Assembly: GCF_900183385.1 (NCBI RefSeq)
Contig: NZ_FXUT01000007.1
Location: forward strand, 62,001 to 126,000
DNA length: 64,000 nt
Source of the DNA: Listeria costaricensis
Lineage (GTDB): Bacteria > Bacillota > Bacilli > Lactobacillales > Listeriaceae
Direction of reading: 5' to 3'
Position numbers and translations under genes: made by a program. Below, piece after piece: positions 17,719-28,106 of this stretch. The notes under the pieces were generated by a model. The model was not told where the DNA came from. It ran no database searches and was given only the letters and a program-made list of their open reading frames with translations. Numbering within the stretch: the first letter of the stretch is position 1; each line of letters starts with the position of its first letter.

Positions 17719-18819
17719 CTATTCATAACGGCTCGTGTAACTGCTGTACTTCGCAATGCACGCTTTTGCCCTTTTTCGATCTTCCTCGTTCTGAAAAGTA
17801 ATCTGCAAAATCCCAAAGATATCTTCCCGCGTTTCAAGAATCCGTATGTTGATTAAACTGATGGCCTCTTTTGCTAGGTAGCCTGTAATTTCTGAAATGA
17901 CCCCCGGATAATCCGGCACATCGACAAACAGGTCATAAAAGGCTGGAATGGCCCCGCGATGAACGGGTAACGAGTCACGAAACTCCTTGGCTTCGTCAAA
18001 AAAGCGATAGATGGCCTCCTTGTCACCCGCCCGAATCATTTGAGCCGCCTCGTCTATACCTTTTTGCCAGTCGTCCAGCTGCTCTAAAAGCAGTTCCCGG
18101 TTGCTCAGCGAAATATCCGTCCACATCCGCGGATCCGATGAAGCAATTCGCGTGATATCACGAAAACCACCAGCCGCCAGTCGAAAGCCTAGCGGATACT
18201 GCTCCACAAAGCGACTTGTCTGGTTGACCAGTTGAGCTGCAACAATATGCGGCAAGTGGCTCAGCATCCCCGTGATGGCATCATGCTCATGCGGTGAGAG
18301 CACCAAAAATTTTGCCCGCGTGCCGCCCAGCCATTCCTTTAGCTCAGCCGTTCGTGCCTGGGCTTTTTCTGTCGTCGGTGTAAGCAAATAGTAAGCATTT
18401 TCAAAGAGGATCTGCTTTGCCGCCTGAACGCCACTCTTATGCGACCCGGCCATCGGATGTCCGCCAATAAATGTGAAACCCGCCTCCAGTAAAGCGGATG
18501 CCGCCTCCATCACATCCTCTTTCGTACTGCCCGTATCCGTAATCAGCACACCCGGTTTTAGTTTGATTTTAGGCAAATAGTGTAAAAGTTGTTCCGTCTC
18601 TTTCACCGGACAGCAAAAGATGATCAAATCCGCCCGCGGTGCCTCCAGCAAGATACTTTCGCCAATCTCATCGATCACACCTAGCGCCAAGCCTTCTTCA
18701 AGCGACCGGTAAGAAACATCCACCGCCACGATATGCGCTTCTGGATGAGCCGCCTTAATGGATAGCGCCAACGAACCGCCAATCAGCCCCAGCCCAACGA
18801 TCAAAACATTCCCCTTCAT
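17719..18819 (-). CDS. tyrA: Prephenate dehydrogenase with C-terminal ACT domain
   Basis: NAD-dependent oxidative decarboxylation of prephenate to 4-hydroxyphenylpyruvate for tyrosine. Residues 1-170 form the Rossmann domain (VGLGLIGGSLALSIK), with GHPMAGSHKSG carrying the catalytic-region His; the helical domain follows; residues 295-366 are an ACT domain (FVDVPDYPGVISEITGYL), the usual site of tyrosine feedback control in Gram-positive TyrA. Length 366 is normal. Lies 22 nt after hisC. Confidence 0.95.
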   Translation of the reverse strand: MKGNVLIVGLGLIGGSLALSIKAAHPEAHIVAVDVSYRSLEEGLALGVIDEIGESILLEAPRADLIIFCCPVKETEQLLHYLPKIKLKPGVLITDTGSTKEDVMEAASALLEAGFTFIGGHPMAGSHKSGVQAAKQILFENAYYLLTPTTEKAQARTAELKEWLGGTRAKFLVLSPHEHDAITGMLSHLPHIVAAQLVNQTSRFVEQYPLGFRLAAGGFRDITRIASSDPRMWTDISLSNRELLLEQLDDWQKGIDEAAQMIRAGDKEAIYRFFDEAKEFRDSLPVHRGAIPAFYDLFVDVPDYPGVISEITGYLAKEAISLINIRILETREDIFGILQITFQNEEDRKRAKACIAKYSSYTSRYE

Positions 18820-18841
18820 GTTTCTCCTCCTTTACACTTGC

Positions 18842-19923
18842 TTAGAGCAGCTCCTCTAGACATGCAATAACCGCCTGATTGGCAGCCGCATCCCCAATCG
18901 TAATCCGGATGGCTGTTGGAAAACCAAGTGCAGCACCAGAACGCGTAATAAAGCCATTTTTCTCCAAATAACGGAAAATCTCGTCCGCCGGAATCCCCAA
19001 ATCCAGCAGCACAAAATTCCCTTGTGTCGGATAGAGCTTGACCGCCGGATATTTAGCGCTGAATGCCTCATATAGCGCGACACCCTGCCGATTCGACTGG
19101 CGACAGCGTTCGACAAATGCCTGATCAAGCAGTGCCGCCTGCGCAAGCTTTTGCCCAATCGAAGTTGTATTGAACGGCGGTCGAACAATGTTCAACTGAT
19201 GAATAATCGCTGCGTCCGCAATGCCCACCCCAACACGCGCACTGGCCAGTCCATAAATTTTACTGAATGTCCGCGTAATGATTAGATTCGGATACACTTT
19301 GATCCAGTTTTCGTGTTTTCAGGCACCGGATCGACATATTCAATATAGGCTTCATCCAACACCACCAGCACATCCTGCGGTACTTTTTTCAAGAAATCCT
19401 CTATTTCCTCAAGCGGCAGATAGTTGCCTGTCGGATTATTCGGATTACAGAGCCAAACGATCGCCGTCTTGTCATCAATCGCCCGGAGCATGCCGGATAA
19501 ATCATGATGACCATCCGGAAGCAGTGGAATCTCGCGCACTTCCGCCCCCTCGATCAGGGCATTTTGACGATACTGCACAAACGTCGGTGCCGCCATGACC
19601 GTATTCGTATCCGGACTAAGCAGAACACGCGTGAGCAGCTCGATTAATTCGTCCACACCTGCTGTAAAAATCAATTCCTCTTCTTCCACCTGATAAAATT
19701 CAGCCACCGTCTGACGAAGTTCACTCGCCCAGCCATCCGGATAAATTTCTGTTCTCACACGAAGCTCCTGCTGCAATTCTCGCACCTTTTCCGAAACGCC
19801 CAGTGGATTTTCATTGGAAGAAAGTTTGGTGATGCTCGTGAGCCCCAGTTCCGCCATGACCTCTTCCTCGCGCTTGCCCGGTTTGTAAGAACCAAGACCC
19901 GCTAGTGACTTCTTCCATTTCAT
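18842..19923 (-). pseudogene. hisC: Histidinol-phosphate/aromatic aminotransferase, frameshifted
   Basis: A PLP aminotransferase split into two frames. The 5' part (from ATG 19923, start [17 protein letters not shown], overlapping aroH by 4 nt) holds SSNENPLG and CNPNNPTG and runs to VDPVPENT; the 3' part (to 18842) holds [27 protein letters not shown] with the PLP lysine. The two join cleanly if one base is added in GAAAACACGAAAAC at about 19307-19320. No slippery heptamer is visible, so programmed frameshifting is unlikely. Either a recent 1-bp deletion or a sequencing error; all other genes of the operon are intact. In this operon the enzyme would supply the last step to tyrosine and phenylalanine. 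Confidence 0.88.
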
Positions 19924-20294
19924 GATAATTCCTCCTTTTTGACCAAATCAGGACGCAGGCGAACCGCTTCTCTCAAATAAATATGTTCGACTTCTGCCAG
20001 CTTTTTTTCGATATTGACATGGCACATCATGCGAATACATTTTTCCGGTGCTCCGGGAACAGGGATCTCCTGCATGCCCATCACCGGTACTAACTCAAAT
20101 CCAGGCGTTTCCCGAACCGCTCGTGCCGGAAAAGCCGCTGAAATATCTTCTGTCACCGTAATAATAACCGAAACAAAATCCTCTGGCGCAAGCTCATTTT
20201 GCGATACGATTTTGGCAAAAAGCTCACTCGTTGCCTGATAAATTTGTTCCGCCTGATTTTCCTCAATCGTTGTTGCACCGCGTATCGCACGCAT
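19920..20294 (-). CDS. aroH: Chorismate mutase, AroH class
   Basis: Converts chorismate to prephenate. The 124-residue protein starts [14 protein letters not shown], the hallmark of monofunctional AroH-type mutases, with the conserved Arg near residue 7, [13 protein letters not shown] in the middle and the active-site Arg in the C-terminal half. A GTG at 20303 is in frame but directly abuts the ribosome-binding site AAGGAG; ATG 20294 lies 10 nt after it. Lies 5 nt after aroB and overlaps hisC by ATGA. Confidence 0.93.
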   Translation of the reverse strand: MRAIRGATTIEENQAEQIYQATSELFAKIVSQNELAPEDFVSVIITVTEDISAAFPARAVRETPGFELVPVMGMQEIPVPGAPEKCIRMMCHVNIEKKLAEVEHIYLREAVRLRPDLVKKEELS

Positions 20295-20299
20295 TTCCC

Positions 20300-21391
20300 T
20301 CACGCTCCTTCACGTTTCATTTTTTGAAAAATTGACTCGAGTGCGCTTTCGCTTGCCGGAGTGATTACTAAGTCGCCGATTTCCCGCAAAAGCACCATTT
20401 TCACTTCCTGATAAGTCGTCTTTTTATCATGCAGCATATTTTGATACAACTTCTCAAAGGTCACATCTTGCGGCAAAACCGTTTCATAGCCGAGATCTGT
20501 CAACCACGCTTCAAAGTTCGCCAAATCGAATGCTAGATTGAGCTGTTCCCCGCTCATCCGAAGCGCAAACAGCATGCCGAAAATAATCGCCTCGCCGTGC
20601 AGCCATCTTTTGAAGCCGCCGCACGCCTCGAGTGCGTGTCCAAACGTATGCCCAAAATTCAAATAGGCCCGAACCCCCTGCTCCGTCTCATCCTGCGCCA
20701 CAATCTGCGCCTTCACATCGATGCCCTGTGACAAAAATGCCGTCAGATCATGCGTATAAAAATCTTCCGGCTTTCGGTAAGTTGTGATCAGCGTATCCAG
20801 TAACTGCTGGTCTGAAATAAGGGCATGTTTGATCAACTCTGCAAAGCCAGAACGCATTTCCCGCTCCGGTAGCGTCCCAAGAAGTCCAGTATCATAGAGC
20901 ACCGCTTCCGGTTGGTAAAATTGACCGATCAAATTTTTTCCCAGTGGATGGTTGATTGCCACTTTCCCTCCAACCGCACTATCATGCGCCAAAACCGTCG
21001 TTGGAAGCTGATAAAAAGGAATGCCTCTCATATAGGTGGCTGCTACAAAACCGCCCAAGTCGCCAATCACGCCACCGCCAAAAGCTAGCAGCACGGATTT
21101 CCGGTCCAGTCCGCTTTCGATCGCCCGCGTCATCACATCTTCATATACCGCAAAGCTTTTCGCCTCTTCCCCGTTTGGCGTGATATAGTAGATCACTTCA
21201 TCAAGCGGAGCAAGCCACGCATCTAATTTTTCCTTATGTAACGCCGCCACATGCTGATCCGTCACAACAAATACCTTTGAATAGGAAGAAAGGGCAGAAA
21301 GAATCGTCTGCCCGACTTCCTGCCATATATTTTGCCCAATGTAAACGGGATATGTTTTGCTCGCCGCATGGATCCATTTTTCTTCGCCCAT
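20300..21391 (-). CDS. aroB: 3-dehydroquinate synthase
   Basis: NAD- and metal-dependent cyclisation of DAHP to 3-dehydroquinate. The 363-residue protein has NGEEAKS, GGGVIGDLGGFVAATYMRGI (NAD loop), PTTVLAHDSAVGGKVAIN, the metal glutamate region GFAELIKHALISD, and the metal histidines in FGHTFGHALEA and LHGEAI. Full length. Starts 2 nt after the aroC stop, within the aro operon. Confidence 0.95.
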   Translation of the reverse strand: MGEEKWIHAASKTYPVYIGQNIWQEVGQTILSALSSYSKVFVVTDQHVAALHKEKLDAWLAPLDEVIYYITPNGEEAKSFAVYEDVMTRAIESGLDRKSVLLAFGGGVIGDLGGFVAATYMRGIPFYQLPTTVLAHDSAVGGKVAINHPLGKNLIGQFYQPEAVLYDTGLLGTLPEREMRSGFAELIKHALISDQQLLDTLITTYRKPEDFYTHDLTAFLSQGIDVKAQIVAQDETEQGVRAYLNFGHTFGHALEACGGFKRWLHGEAIIFGMLFALRMSGEQLNLAFDLANFEAWLTDLGYETVLPQDVTFEKLYQNMLHDKKTTYQEVKMVLLREIGDLVITPASESALESIFQKMKREGA

Positions 21392-21393
21392 CC

Positions 21394-22560
21394 TTAAAAC
21401 TCCTTCGCAAGCGCCCGATGCTCTTCCACATGCTTTTTCAAAACATCAAAGCGGTCACCGTCAAATTTTTCCAATACAGCCACAGCCACTTCCCATGCCA
21501 CAACGGCCTCAGCCACCACACTAGCCGCCGGAACCGCACAACTATCCGAGCGTTCGACACTGGCATTAAACGGCTCCTTGGAATCAATATCCACACTTTG
21601 AAGTGGTTTATAAAGAGTCGGAATCGGCTTCATAACCCCTTTTACCACAATCGGCATGCCATTTGTCATACCGCCTTCAAAGCCGCCTAGATGATTAGTC
21701 CGCCGTGTATAGCCGTCCGCTTCTGACCAAAGGATCTCATCCATCACTTCACTGCCTGGTTTTCGAGCAGCCTCAAAGCCAACGCCAAATTCAGCCCCCT
21801 TGAACGCATTGATGCTCAGTATGGCACGGGCAATCTTGGCATCCAGCTTCTTGTCCCACTGTACATAGCTACCAAGGCCAGCCGGAACACCGCCAACGAC
21901 AACTTCTACCACGCCGCCGATCGTGTCACCATTTTTCTTCGCATCATCGATTTTCTGCATCATTTCCTGTGCCGCTTCCTCGTCCAAACACCGCACAGGC
22001 GAGGCTTCCGAAATCTCTTGAATCTCTTTTACCGTATAATCACGCGAAAGATCAGCTTTCGTACCGCCAATTTCCAGCACATGACCGGCCACCTCAATGC
22101 CCAGTTCCTGAAGCAGCTTTTTCGCAATCGCCCCGGCCGCCACACGCACCGTCGTTTCCCGCGCACTGGAACGCTCCAGCACATTGCGCATATCGCGATG
22201 CCCGTATTTGATGCCGCCCACAAGATCCGCATGACCAGGACGCGGCCTAGCCACCTTCCGAGATTGCTCATTTTTTTCTGGAACCGGCTCAATGCTCATG
22301 ACCGTCTCCCAGTGTTTCCAGTCCTTATTTTCCACAAAAAGGGCTACCGGTGAGCCAAGCGTTTTTCCATGTCTGATTCCCGCTGTAATCTCAGCCCGAT
22401 CTTTTTCAATTCGCATTCTTGCCCCGCGACCGTGCCCCCCTTGACGCCTCGTTAACTCCTTATTAATATCCTCTGCAAGTAGCGGCATTCCCGCCGGTAG
22501 ACCCTCAATGATCGTTGTCAGACCAGGTCCGTGTGATTCTCCAGCTGTTAAGTATCTCAT
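21394..22560 (-). CDS. aroC: Chorismate synthase
   Basis: Final common step of the aromatic pathway: EPSP to chorismate, using reduced FMN. The 388-residue protein begins [15 protein letters not shown] (signature 1), with [37 protein letters not shown] FMN and substrate motifs and [13 protein letters not shown] near 310. First gene of the operon aroC-aroB-aroH-hisC-tyrA-aroA, preceded by GGGAGAG. The 156-nt gap upstream (22561-22716) must contain the operon promoter; I see only a weak candidate (TTGTGT, 17 nt, TAAGAT on the minus strand). Confidence 0.95.
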   Translation of the reverse strand: MRYLTAGESHGPGLTTIIEGLPAGMPLLAEDINKELTRRQGGHGRGARMRIEKDRAEITAGIRHGKTLGSPVALFVENKDWKHWETVMSIEPVPEKNEQSRKVARPRPGHADLVGGIKYGHRDMRNVLERSSARETTVRVAAGAIAKKLLQELGIEVAGHVLEIGGTKADLSRDYTVKEIQEISEASPVRCLDEEAAQEMMQKIDDAKKNGDTIGGVVEVVVGGVPAGLGSYVQWDKKLDAKIARAILSINAFKGAEFGVGFEAARKPGSEVMDEILWSEADGYTRRTNHLGGFEGGMTNGMPIVVKGVMKPIPTLYKPLQSVDIDSKEPFNASVERSDSCAVPAASVVAEAVVAWEVAVAVLEKFDGDRFDVLKKHVEEHRALAKEF

Positions 22561-22717
22561 TTAGCAACTCTCCCTTATCGGCTCGATTTTGACACTAAAC
22601 ATTTTAGCGCTTTAAAGTATATTTGTAATATCTTAACATAGGACCAAAAAGAACACAACCCTTTCTTTTTATTCTCCTATCATATCAAAAAATTATGTAA
22701 ATTGGCAAAATGATTCT

Positions 22718-22750
22718 AAAAAAAGAAACTGCCTCCAAATGGAAACAGTT
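22718..22750 (-). terminator. Terminator of ndk
   Basis: AACTGTTTCC-ATTT-GGAGGCAGTT on the minus strand followed by seven or more T residues; overlaps the ndk stop codon. Confidence 0.7.
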
Positions 22751-23192
22751 AAAAGTACTGTGCCAAAGCCTTTTCATACGAACAAAGTTCTTCTGGTCGA
22801 AAGAAAAGGGCGATTTCTCGTTCTGCCGATGCCGCGCTGTCCGAGCCATGGATGACATTCCGGTTCGTCCTCGTTGCAAAATCAGCTCGAATCGTCCCAG
22901 GCGCAGCTTCAAACGGGTTCGTTTTCCCCATCATCAGTCGAGCCGCTTCGATCACATTTTCCCCCTCCCAAACCATCGCAAAAACCGGCTTGGATGTAAT
23001 AAATTGAAGCAAATCCGGAAAAAACGGCTGATCAACATGTTCGGCATAATGCTTGCGCGCCAACTCTTCTGTCACCTGCATCAGCTTTGCGCCAACCAGT
23101 TTAAAGCCCTTCTGTTCAAAACGCATTACAATTTGGCCAATCAGCCCGCGGTCAACACCATCCGGCTTAACCATCAAGTAGGTTCTTTCCAT
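22749..23192 (-). CDS. ndk: Nucleoside diphosphate kinase
   Basis: Phosphate transfer between nucleoside di- and triphosphates through a phosphohistidine. The 147-residue protein begins [13 protein letters not shown] and carries NVIHGSDS with the active histidine near 115. AAAGGAG 8-11 nt upstream of ATG 23192 sets the start; the longer frame has no ribosome-binding site. Lies 13 nt downstream of hepT, the order seen in Bacillus. Confidence 0.95.
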   Translation of the reverse strand: MERTYLMVKPDGVDRGLIGQIVMRFEQKGFKLVGAKLMQVTEELARKHYAEHVDQPFFPDLLQFITSKPVFAMVWEGENVIEAARLMMGKTNPFEAAPGTIRADFATRTNRNVIHGSDSAASAEREIALFFRPEELCSYEKALAQYF

Positions 23193-23205
23193 CCTTCTCA
23201 CTCCT

Positions 23206-24174
23206 TTAATAATCACGCCGATCGAGCATTTTCACAATCTGCCGCAACGGTTTAAGTTCCTTCGACTGCGGAAAATCATCCAAAAGCTGACTAGCTTTAT
23301 GTAAATATAAACTCGCGACCTTTTCTGCCTGCTCTACAGCGCCACTTTTTTTGATTGCGAGCACCACGGCATCCAGTTCAGCAGCTTCCGTTTCGCTGGT
23401 CATTCGTTTGATCCTTTTTCTAAGAAGCGGGTCCTCCATGGCAAAAAAGACTGGCAGCGTCATATTGCCTTGACGCAAATCCTCACCAATCGGCTTCCCT
23501 ACTTCCTTTTCCGAGCCACTAAAATCAAGCACATCATCTGTAATTTGAAAAGCCATCCCGACATAATAGCCGAAACGGTATAGCTTATCGTCGAGCTGAT
23601 CCGGCAGCTTCCCAATCAACCCGCCAAGGCCGCAGCTTGCCGCCAGTAAAAGAGCCGTTTTCCTTTTGATCCGCCGCAAATAATTACGCACATTCTGCTC
23701 AAAATTAAACTTGTCGCGCATCTGCTCAATTTCACCCGTCGCCAGTTCAACCGTTACTTTTGAAAGCATCAGATGGGCTTTATCGATCGGAATTTTGGTC
23801 ATATATTCCAGCGACTTGGCAAAAAGATAATCTCCCGTATACATCGCAATATGGTTGCCCCAAACCGCTTTGATCGTTGGTCGGCCGCGTCTGAGCTCCG
23901 CATCATCCACCACATCATCATGCACAATCGATGCCATGTGAATCAGTTCAATCGCCACAGCAGCATCCTTGACCTGTTCAGGATCTGCTTCCTTAGACAA
24001 CCGTGCTGACAAACAGACAAGCATTGGACGAATCCGTTTGCCACCCGCCTCCAGCAGATGAAGAGCCGCCCGCGAAGTCGTCTCTGCCTCCGCATGACTG
24101 ACCGCCACCTTCAATTCCGCTTCGATCGCCTCGATTTCTTTTTGCACACTCACCATTAGAAAATTAAATTTCAT
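23206..24174 (-). CDS. hepT: Heptaprenyl diphosphate synthase component II
   Basis: Catalytic subunit that makes the isoprenoid side chain of menaquinone. The 322-residue trans-prenyltransferase has GGKRIRP, the first aspartate-rich motif DDVVD (86-90) and the second in QITDDVLD (about 212-219). It overlaps the menG stop by 4 nt (ATGA). The small subunit is encoded two genes upstream (hepS), giving the usual hepS-menG-hepT-ndk cluster. Confidence 0.93.
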   Translation of the reverse strand: MKFNFLMVSVQKEIEAIEAELKVAVSHAEAETTSRAALHLLEAGGKRIRPMLVCLSARLSKEADPEQVKDAAVAIELIHMASIVHDDVVDDAELRRGRPTIKAVWGNHIAMYTGDYLFAKSLEYMTKIPIDKAHLMLSKVTVELATGEIEQMRDKFNFEQNVRNYLRRIKRKTALLLAASCGLGGLIGKLPDQLDDKLYRFGYYVGMAFQITDDVLDFSGSEKEVGKPIGEDLRQGNMTLPVFFAMEDPLLRKRIKRMTSETEAAELDAVVLAIKKSGAVEQAEKVASLYLHKASQLLDDFPQSKELKPLRQIVKMLDRRDY

Positions 24175-24899
24175 TCGTCCTCACCATTAAGTTCCTTTTT
24201 TTTCACGCCAAAATGTGTCGCACTCGCACCGCCACTGTGGGAAACAAAGCGTACATAAGAAAATCCTGCTTCATAAAAAAGATCCGACAAGACACCCATG
24301 CCAGGAAAATCTCGCGTTGACTCTTGCAGCCAGTTATACTCTTCATAACTTTTAGCCATCCATTTGCCTAAAAATGGCATGACATGACGAAAATAGCTAT
24401 TGAACAGCTGCCGCCAGCCAGGAATATTGGGTTGACTTGTATCTAGACAAACAGCTAGACCGCCCGGCTTCAAAACGCGCCGCATCTCTTTTAATACCGT
24501 CAAGTAGTCTGGAACATTCCGCAGACCAAAACCAATCGTGACATAATCAAAAGTATCATCTGGAAAAGGCAGCGCCATTGCATTGCCATGAATCAGCGTT
24601 ATATTTTGATGCCCACTAGCCTCCACCTTTTTGCGCCCGATTTCAAGCATATTTTCACTAAAATCAAGCCCCACAACAGAGCCTTCTTCCCCCACATATT
24701 TAGCAGAAAGAATCGACCAGTCAGCTGTCCCGCAACAAACGTCGAGCACTTTGGCGCCCTTCTCGATATGCATCAGTTCCATCGTCTGTTTGCGCCACAA
24801 AACGTGCAGTTTAAAACTGATCACACTATTCATCACATCGTAGCTGGGAGAAATTTTTTCGAAAACACGATGTACTTTTTCTTCCTTTGTCTCAGTCAT
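24171..24899 (-). CDS. menG: Demethylmenaquinone methyltransferase
   Basis: SAM-dependent last step of menaquinone synthesis. The 242-residue protein has [13 protein letters not shown] (SAM motif I), [20 protein letters not shown] and the C-terminal [15 protein letters not shown] typical of MenG/UbiE. Lies between hepS (16 nt) and hepT (overlap 4 nt). Confidence 0.95.
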   Translation of the reverse strand: MTETKEEKVHRVFEKISPSYDVMNSVISFKLHVLWRKQTMELMHIEKGAKVLDVCCGTADWSILSAKYVGEEGSVVGLDFSENMLEIGRKKVEASGHQNITLIHGNAMALPFPDDTFDYVTIGFGLRNVPDYLTVLKEMRRVLKPGGLAVCLDTSQPNIPGWRQLFNSYFRHVMPFLGKWMAKSYEEYNWLQESTRDFPGMGVLSDLFYEAGFSYVRFVSHSGGASATHFGVKKKELNGEDE

Positions 24900-24915
24900 G
24901 CTCTAAAAGGCCCCC

Positions 24916-25683
24916 TTAATGTTTTAACAATTCCTGTATGCGTACTTTTTGCGCGTCCGAAAGCCCTGTAACATCTTCCATACATCGCAAAATATCTTGG
25001 CTTAAATCGGTGATCATTTCAGCGAGCCAATCATCAAAATTTGCGCTGGCACTATGAGCAAAATAACCATGTTCATAAGCAGGAAGCAACCTAGATTTAT
25101 AACTCGCTCGGCTATTTTTTTCCTCCAGCAATAATTGTTTAAGCAGCAAGACCCTGCTTGCCAGCTCAATAAAACGCTCTTCACATTCAAAGTAGCGCGC
25201 AAATTGTGTGAAAATGGCACTGGATGCTTGCAAAAGCGTATCAAACAAATCCTGATCAGTGGCTAAATGAAGCTCTCGTAAATTTGTCTTCGCCGTATTG
25301 GTCTCCTGCACACCTTTTTGAAGCTTGGCTAAAAGTGCAGTCATGCCAAGCTCTGCCATCGTCCGGTAATAAAGTGCACTATAATAATCCCCAGCAAGAA
25401 CCGTCAGCTCACGATCTTTGCGCGCGAGTGGAAACGCATCATTTTTTTCGTCAATCATATCATGTGTATCATGCGCCTGAATCACATAAAGCGTTGCACT
25501 AATCACCCGATAACGCACCGTCTCGCTAAGTTCAGAGCCGCGAATCGCTTCATGCAGCCAAAGCATTTGATCTTTGTCCTTTGCCGGCCCATGAAATTGC
25601 TCTTGTAAAAATTGATTGGTGGTCTCTTCATGAACCAATTGTTCCACTTCCTTCAACTGCATGCGGCTCCTTTGATAAGTCAT
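24916..25683 (-). CDS. hepS: Heptaprenyl diphosphate synthase component I
   Basis: Non-catalytic partner of HepT. The 255-residue, mostly helical protein shows the HepS landmarks AHDTHDMIDE and VLAGDYYSALYYRTMAELG. Preceded by AAGGGG 9 nt before the ATG. First gene of the menaquinone side-chain cluster; the 126-nt gap to folE includes an AT-rich promoter region. Confidence 0.88.
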   Translation of the reverse strand: MTYQRSRMQLKEVEQLVHEETTNQFLQEQFHGPAKDKDQMLWLHEAIRGSELSETVRYRVISATLYVIQAHDTHDMIDEKNDAFPLARKDRELTVLAGDYYSALYYRTMAELGMTALLAKLQKGVQETNTAKTNLRELHLATDQDLFDTLLQASSAIFTQFARYFECEERFIELASRVLLLKQLLLEEKNSRASYKSRLLPAYEHGYFAHSASANFDDWLAEMITDLSQDILRCMEDVTGLSDAQKVRIQELLKH

Positions 25684-25809
25684 TTGAATTTCCCCTTTAA
25701 TTCATAGATTAATCCGATTAACGCATCCTTTAGAGAAAGGATAAACACAATGTAAATTATACCACAAAAATACACATAACCAGCACCAGAGCAACTGCCC
25801 TTCTTTGTC

Positions 25810-26379
25810 TCAACCTTTAATTAGCGACATAACCTCGCTGCGCAGCTTATCATCATTCCGAAAAGCTCCCCGCACGGCACTTGTCACCGTCTTCGTCCCC
25901 GGTTTATTTACTCCGCGAATCGTCATACACATATGTTCCGCTTCTAAAATAACCATCACGCCAAGTGGTTTCAGCTTTTCCATCATGATTTCAGCAACAG
26001 TTGTCGTAATTCGTTCCTGCAGCTGCGGGCGTTTGCTGACATCATCTACAACACGTGCTAATTTACTTAAACCAGCAACGCGACCATTTTGCGGTAAATA
26101 AGCCACATGTGCCACGCCAAAAAACGGAACCAAATGATGTTCGCACATCGAAGAAAAACGAATATCCTTTACAAGTACTAATTCCTCATGCTGCTCTTCA
26201 AAAACAGTTTGAAAATGAATGCTCGGATCCTTTTTTAAACCTGCAAAAACTTCCTCATACATTCTTGCTACCCGATTTGGTGTATCTAATAAACCCTCAC
26301 GATCTGGATTTTCGCCTACAGCTTCAAGAATCATCCGTACCGCTTGCGCAATTTTTTCCTTATCTACTTGTTCCGTCAT
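25810..26379 (-). CDS. folE: GTP cyclohydrolase I
   Basis: First step of folate synthesis, GTP to dihydroneopterin triphosphate. The 189-residue protein has [12 protein letters not shown] with the zinc Cys and His, [11 protein letters not shown], and [13 protein letters not shown] with the second zinc cysteine and catalytic His region, so it is the zinc type IA enzyme. No mtrB follows and no hup precedes it, unlike in B. subtilis or L. monocytogenes. Confidence 0.94.
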   Translation of the reverse strand: MTEQVDKEKIAQAVRMILEAVGENPDREGLLDTPNRVARMYEEVFAGLKKDPSIHFQTVFEEQHEELVLVKDIRFSSMCEHHLVPFFGVAHVAYLPQNGRVAGLSKLARVVDDVSKRPQLQERITTTVAEIMMEKLKPLGVMVILEAEHMCMTIRGVNKPGTKTVTSAVRGAFRNDDKLRSEVMSLIKG

Positions 26380-26600
26380 TTCGCTACCCCTTGTCCTCTA
26401 AATATTATCCACCTTATCTTAACATACACCGCTTCACTGGTAAATATTCTTCACTTGAACCAACCACGGCCTTTTACTAAAACGATACGGGCGACACGCT
26501 TTCTACACGTCAAACAATCCTTTGCAACAACCAACCTTGAGCTTAAGTGGACACGCTTCAAATCCTCATTACCTCACAAAATCCTATTAAAAAACACAAC

Positions 26601-26624
26601 AAAAAAAGCCCAGCTGCACTGGAC
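26601..26624 (-). terminator. Terminator of the tRNA-Glu/tRNA-Asp transcript
   Basis: GTCCAG-TGCAG-CTGGGC on the minus strand followed by seven T residues, 10 nt past tRNA-Asp. Confidence 0.7.
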
Positions 26625-26634
26625 TTTAAAAAAG

Positions 26635-26707
26635 CGGTTCCGACGGGATTTGAACCCGCGATCTCCTGCGTGACAGGCAGGCATGTTAACCCCTACACCA
26701 CGGAACC
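26635..26707 (-). tRNA. tRNA-Asp (GTC)
   Basis: Minus strand: acceptor GGTTCCG pairs with CGGAACC, anticodon loop CTGTCAC gives GTC (Asp), T-arm GCGGGTTCAAATCCCGT. CCA is not encoded and must be added by the product of cca at the start of the window. Confidence 0.93.
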
Positions 26708-26713
26708 TTATGA

Positions 26714-26788
26714 TGGTGACCCGTACGGGATTCGAACCCGTGTTACCGCCGTGAAAGGGCGGTGTCTTAACCGCTTGACCAACGGGCC
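26714..26788 (-). tRNA. tRNA-Glu (TTC)
   Basis: Minus strand: acceptor GGCCCGT with ACGGGTC, anticodon TTC (Glu) in the loop CTTTCAC, T-arm ACGGGTTCGAATCCCGT. CCA is encoded. Lies 6 nt upstream of tRNA-Asp, so they share a transcript. Confidence 0.93.
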
Positions 26789-26843
26789 ATCATAATGAAT
26801 AATTATACAATTAAAGTCTTCACTAACTCGACTCAACTTTTTT

Positions 26844-26871
26844 ATTATAACATAATCTTGCCAACTGTCAA
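26844..26871 (-). promoter_or_regulatory. Promoter of the tRNA pair
   Basis: Minus strand TTGACA, 16-nt spacer, TATAAT: consensus at both hexamers, 56 nt before tRNA-Glu. Confidence 0.8.
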
Positions 26872-26907
26872 CGATTTTCGCCAAACTTTTTATGCATTTT
26901 TTATACT

Positions 26908-26948
26908 AAAAAAATCCTGATACACCTACTAAAGAAATGTATCAGGAT
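26908..26948 (-). terminator. Terminator of rpsA
   Basis: Minus strand ATCCTGATACA, 13-nt loop, TGTATCAGGAT, then six T residues. Confidence 0.85.
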
Positions 26949-26957
26949 TTCAATTAT

Positions 26958-28106
26958 TTATTCGTTATCGTCGTTTTGGATTTTTTTCAACTGATCGCCA
27001 ATCAAATCGCCCATTTGGAAACCAGTATTTTCTTCTGGAATTTCATATTCAGGCTCTTGAGCAGGCTCTTCTGTAAGTTCTTTGATGCTAAGTGACAGAC
27101 GTTTTTCATCTTCATTCACATCTAAAACCTTCACTTCAACTTCTTGCCCTTCTTGTAGAACTTCTGCCGGTGTACCAATATGTTTATGCGAGATTTGCGA
27201 AATATGCACAAGACCTTCTACACCAGGGAAAATTTCTACAAAGGCACCAAAAGAAACTAAGCGCATTACTTTACCACTTAATACGGCACCAGTTGGCGCT
27301 TTTTCAGCGATATTATCCCAAGGTCCAGGAAGCGTATCTTTAATAGAAAGTGAAATTCGTTCGTTTTCAGGATCTACCCCGATTACTTTAACTGTTACTT
27401 TTTCACCTTCTGAAAGTACATCACCAGGTGTTGCAACATGTTGATACGAAATTTGCGAAATATGAACAAGTCCATCAACGCCGCCTAAATCAACAAAAGC
27501 GCCAAAATTGGCTAAACGTTCAACTGTTCCTTCGATGACATCGCCTTCTTTGATATTTTCAAGAATTTCCCGTTTCTTCTCTGTTTTCTCCGCTTCTACA
27601 ACTGCACGATGGCTTAAGATAACACGGTTATTCTCAGGTTCAAATTCTACAACTTTGAAAGTAAGCGTCTGACCTTTATAATCTGAGAAATCTTCTACAA
27701 AATGGTCTTCTACAAGGGAAGCTGGTACGAAAGCACGTACACCCAAGTCTACAACCAGACCGCCTTTGACAACATCACTAACAACTGCCTCAAAAACTTC
27801 ACCGGATTCAAATTTTGCTTGAATGTCGCTTGTTGCTTTTTCAGCATCCACTTTGCGTTTTGAGAGGACCATGACATCTTCTTCCACTTTTGTCACGATC
27901 AAATCCAATGTGTCGCCTACTTTAACTACATCCGAAGCCGTTTCCACATGTACATTTGAAAGTTCACTGATAGGAACGACACCATCGAGTTTGCTATCAG
28001 GGATCCCAACATAAACTTGTTTATCCTCGACGCTAGTAACTGTACCTGTTACCTTGTCTCCTTCTTCAAAGTTTCTAACTTCCACATTGTTTAATTCTTC
28101 AGACAT
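26958..28106 (-). CDS. rpsA: 30S ribosomal protein S1 homologue (four S1 domains)
   Basis: RNA-binding protein of 382 residues with four consecutive S1 domains at about 16-85, 100-165, 185-255 and 270-345; the last two share GFDG/VDGLVHISQIS and FGAFV. The length and four-domain plan match the short Firmicutes S1 (YpfD) rather than the six-domain E. coli protein. The C-terminal tail is acidic. Good GAGGAGGG ribosome-binding site. Codon use shows strong bias as expected for high expression. Confidence 0.93.
   Translation of the reverse strand: MSEELNNVEVRNFEEGDKVTGTVTSVEDKQVYVGIPDSKLDGVVPISELSNVHVETASDVVKVGDTLDLIVTKVEEDVMVLSKRKVDAEKATSDIQAKFESGEVFEAVVSDVVKGGLVVDLGVRAFVPASLVEDHFVEDFSDYKGQTLTFKVVEFEPENNRVILSHRAVVEAEKTEKKREILENIKEGDVIEGTVERLANFGAFVDLGGVDGLVHISQISYQHVATPGDVLSEGEKVTVKVIGVDPENERISLSIKDTLPGPWDNIAEKAPTGAVLSGKVMRLVSFGAFVEIFPGVEGLVHISQISHKHIGTPAEVLQEGQEVEVKVLDVNEDEKRLSLSIKELTEEPAQEPEYEIPEENTGFQMGDLIGDQLKKIQNDDNE

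Noticed and set aside
19300-19325. Programmed ribosomal frameshift in hisC
   Set aside because: No slippery heptamer, no stop codon in a suitable position and no downstream pseudoknot; a one-base deletion explains the data more simply.
26344-26795. Open frames across the tRNA genes on the plus strand
   Set aside because: They run through antisense tRNA sequence and have no ribosome-binding site.
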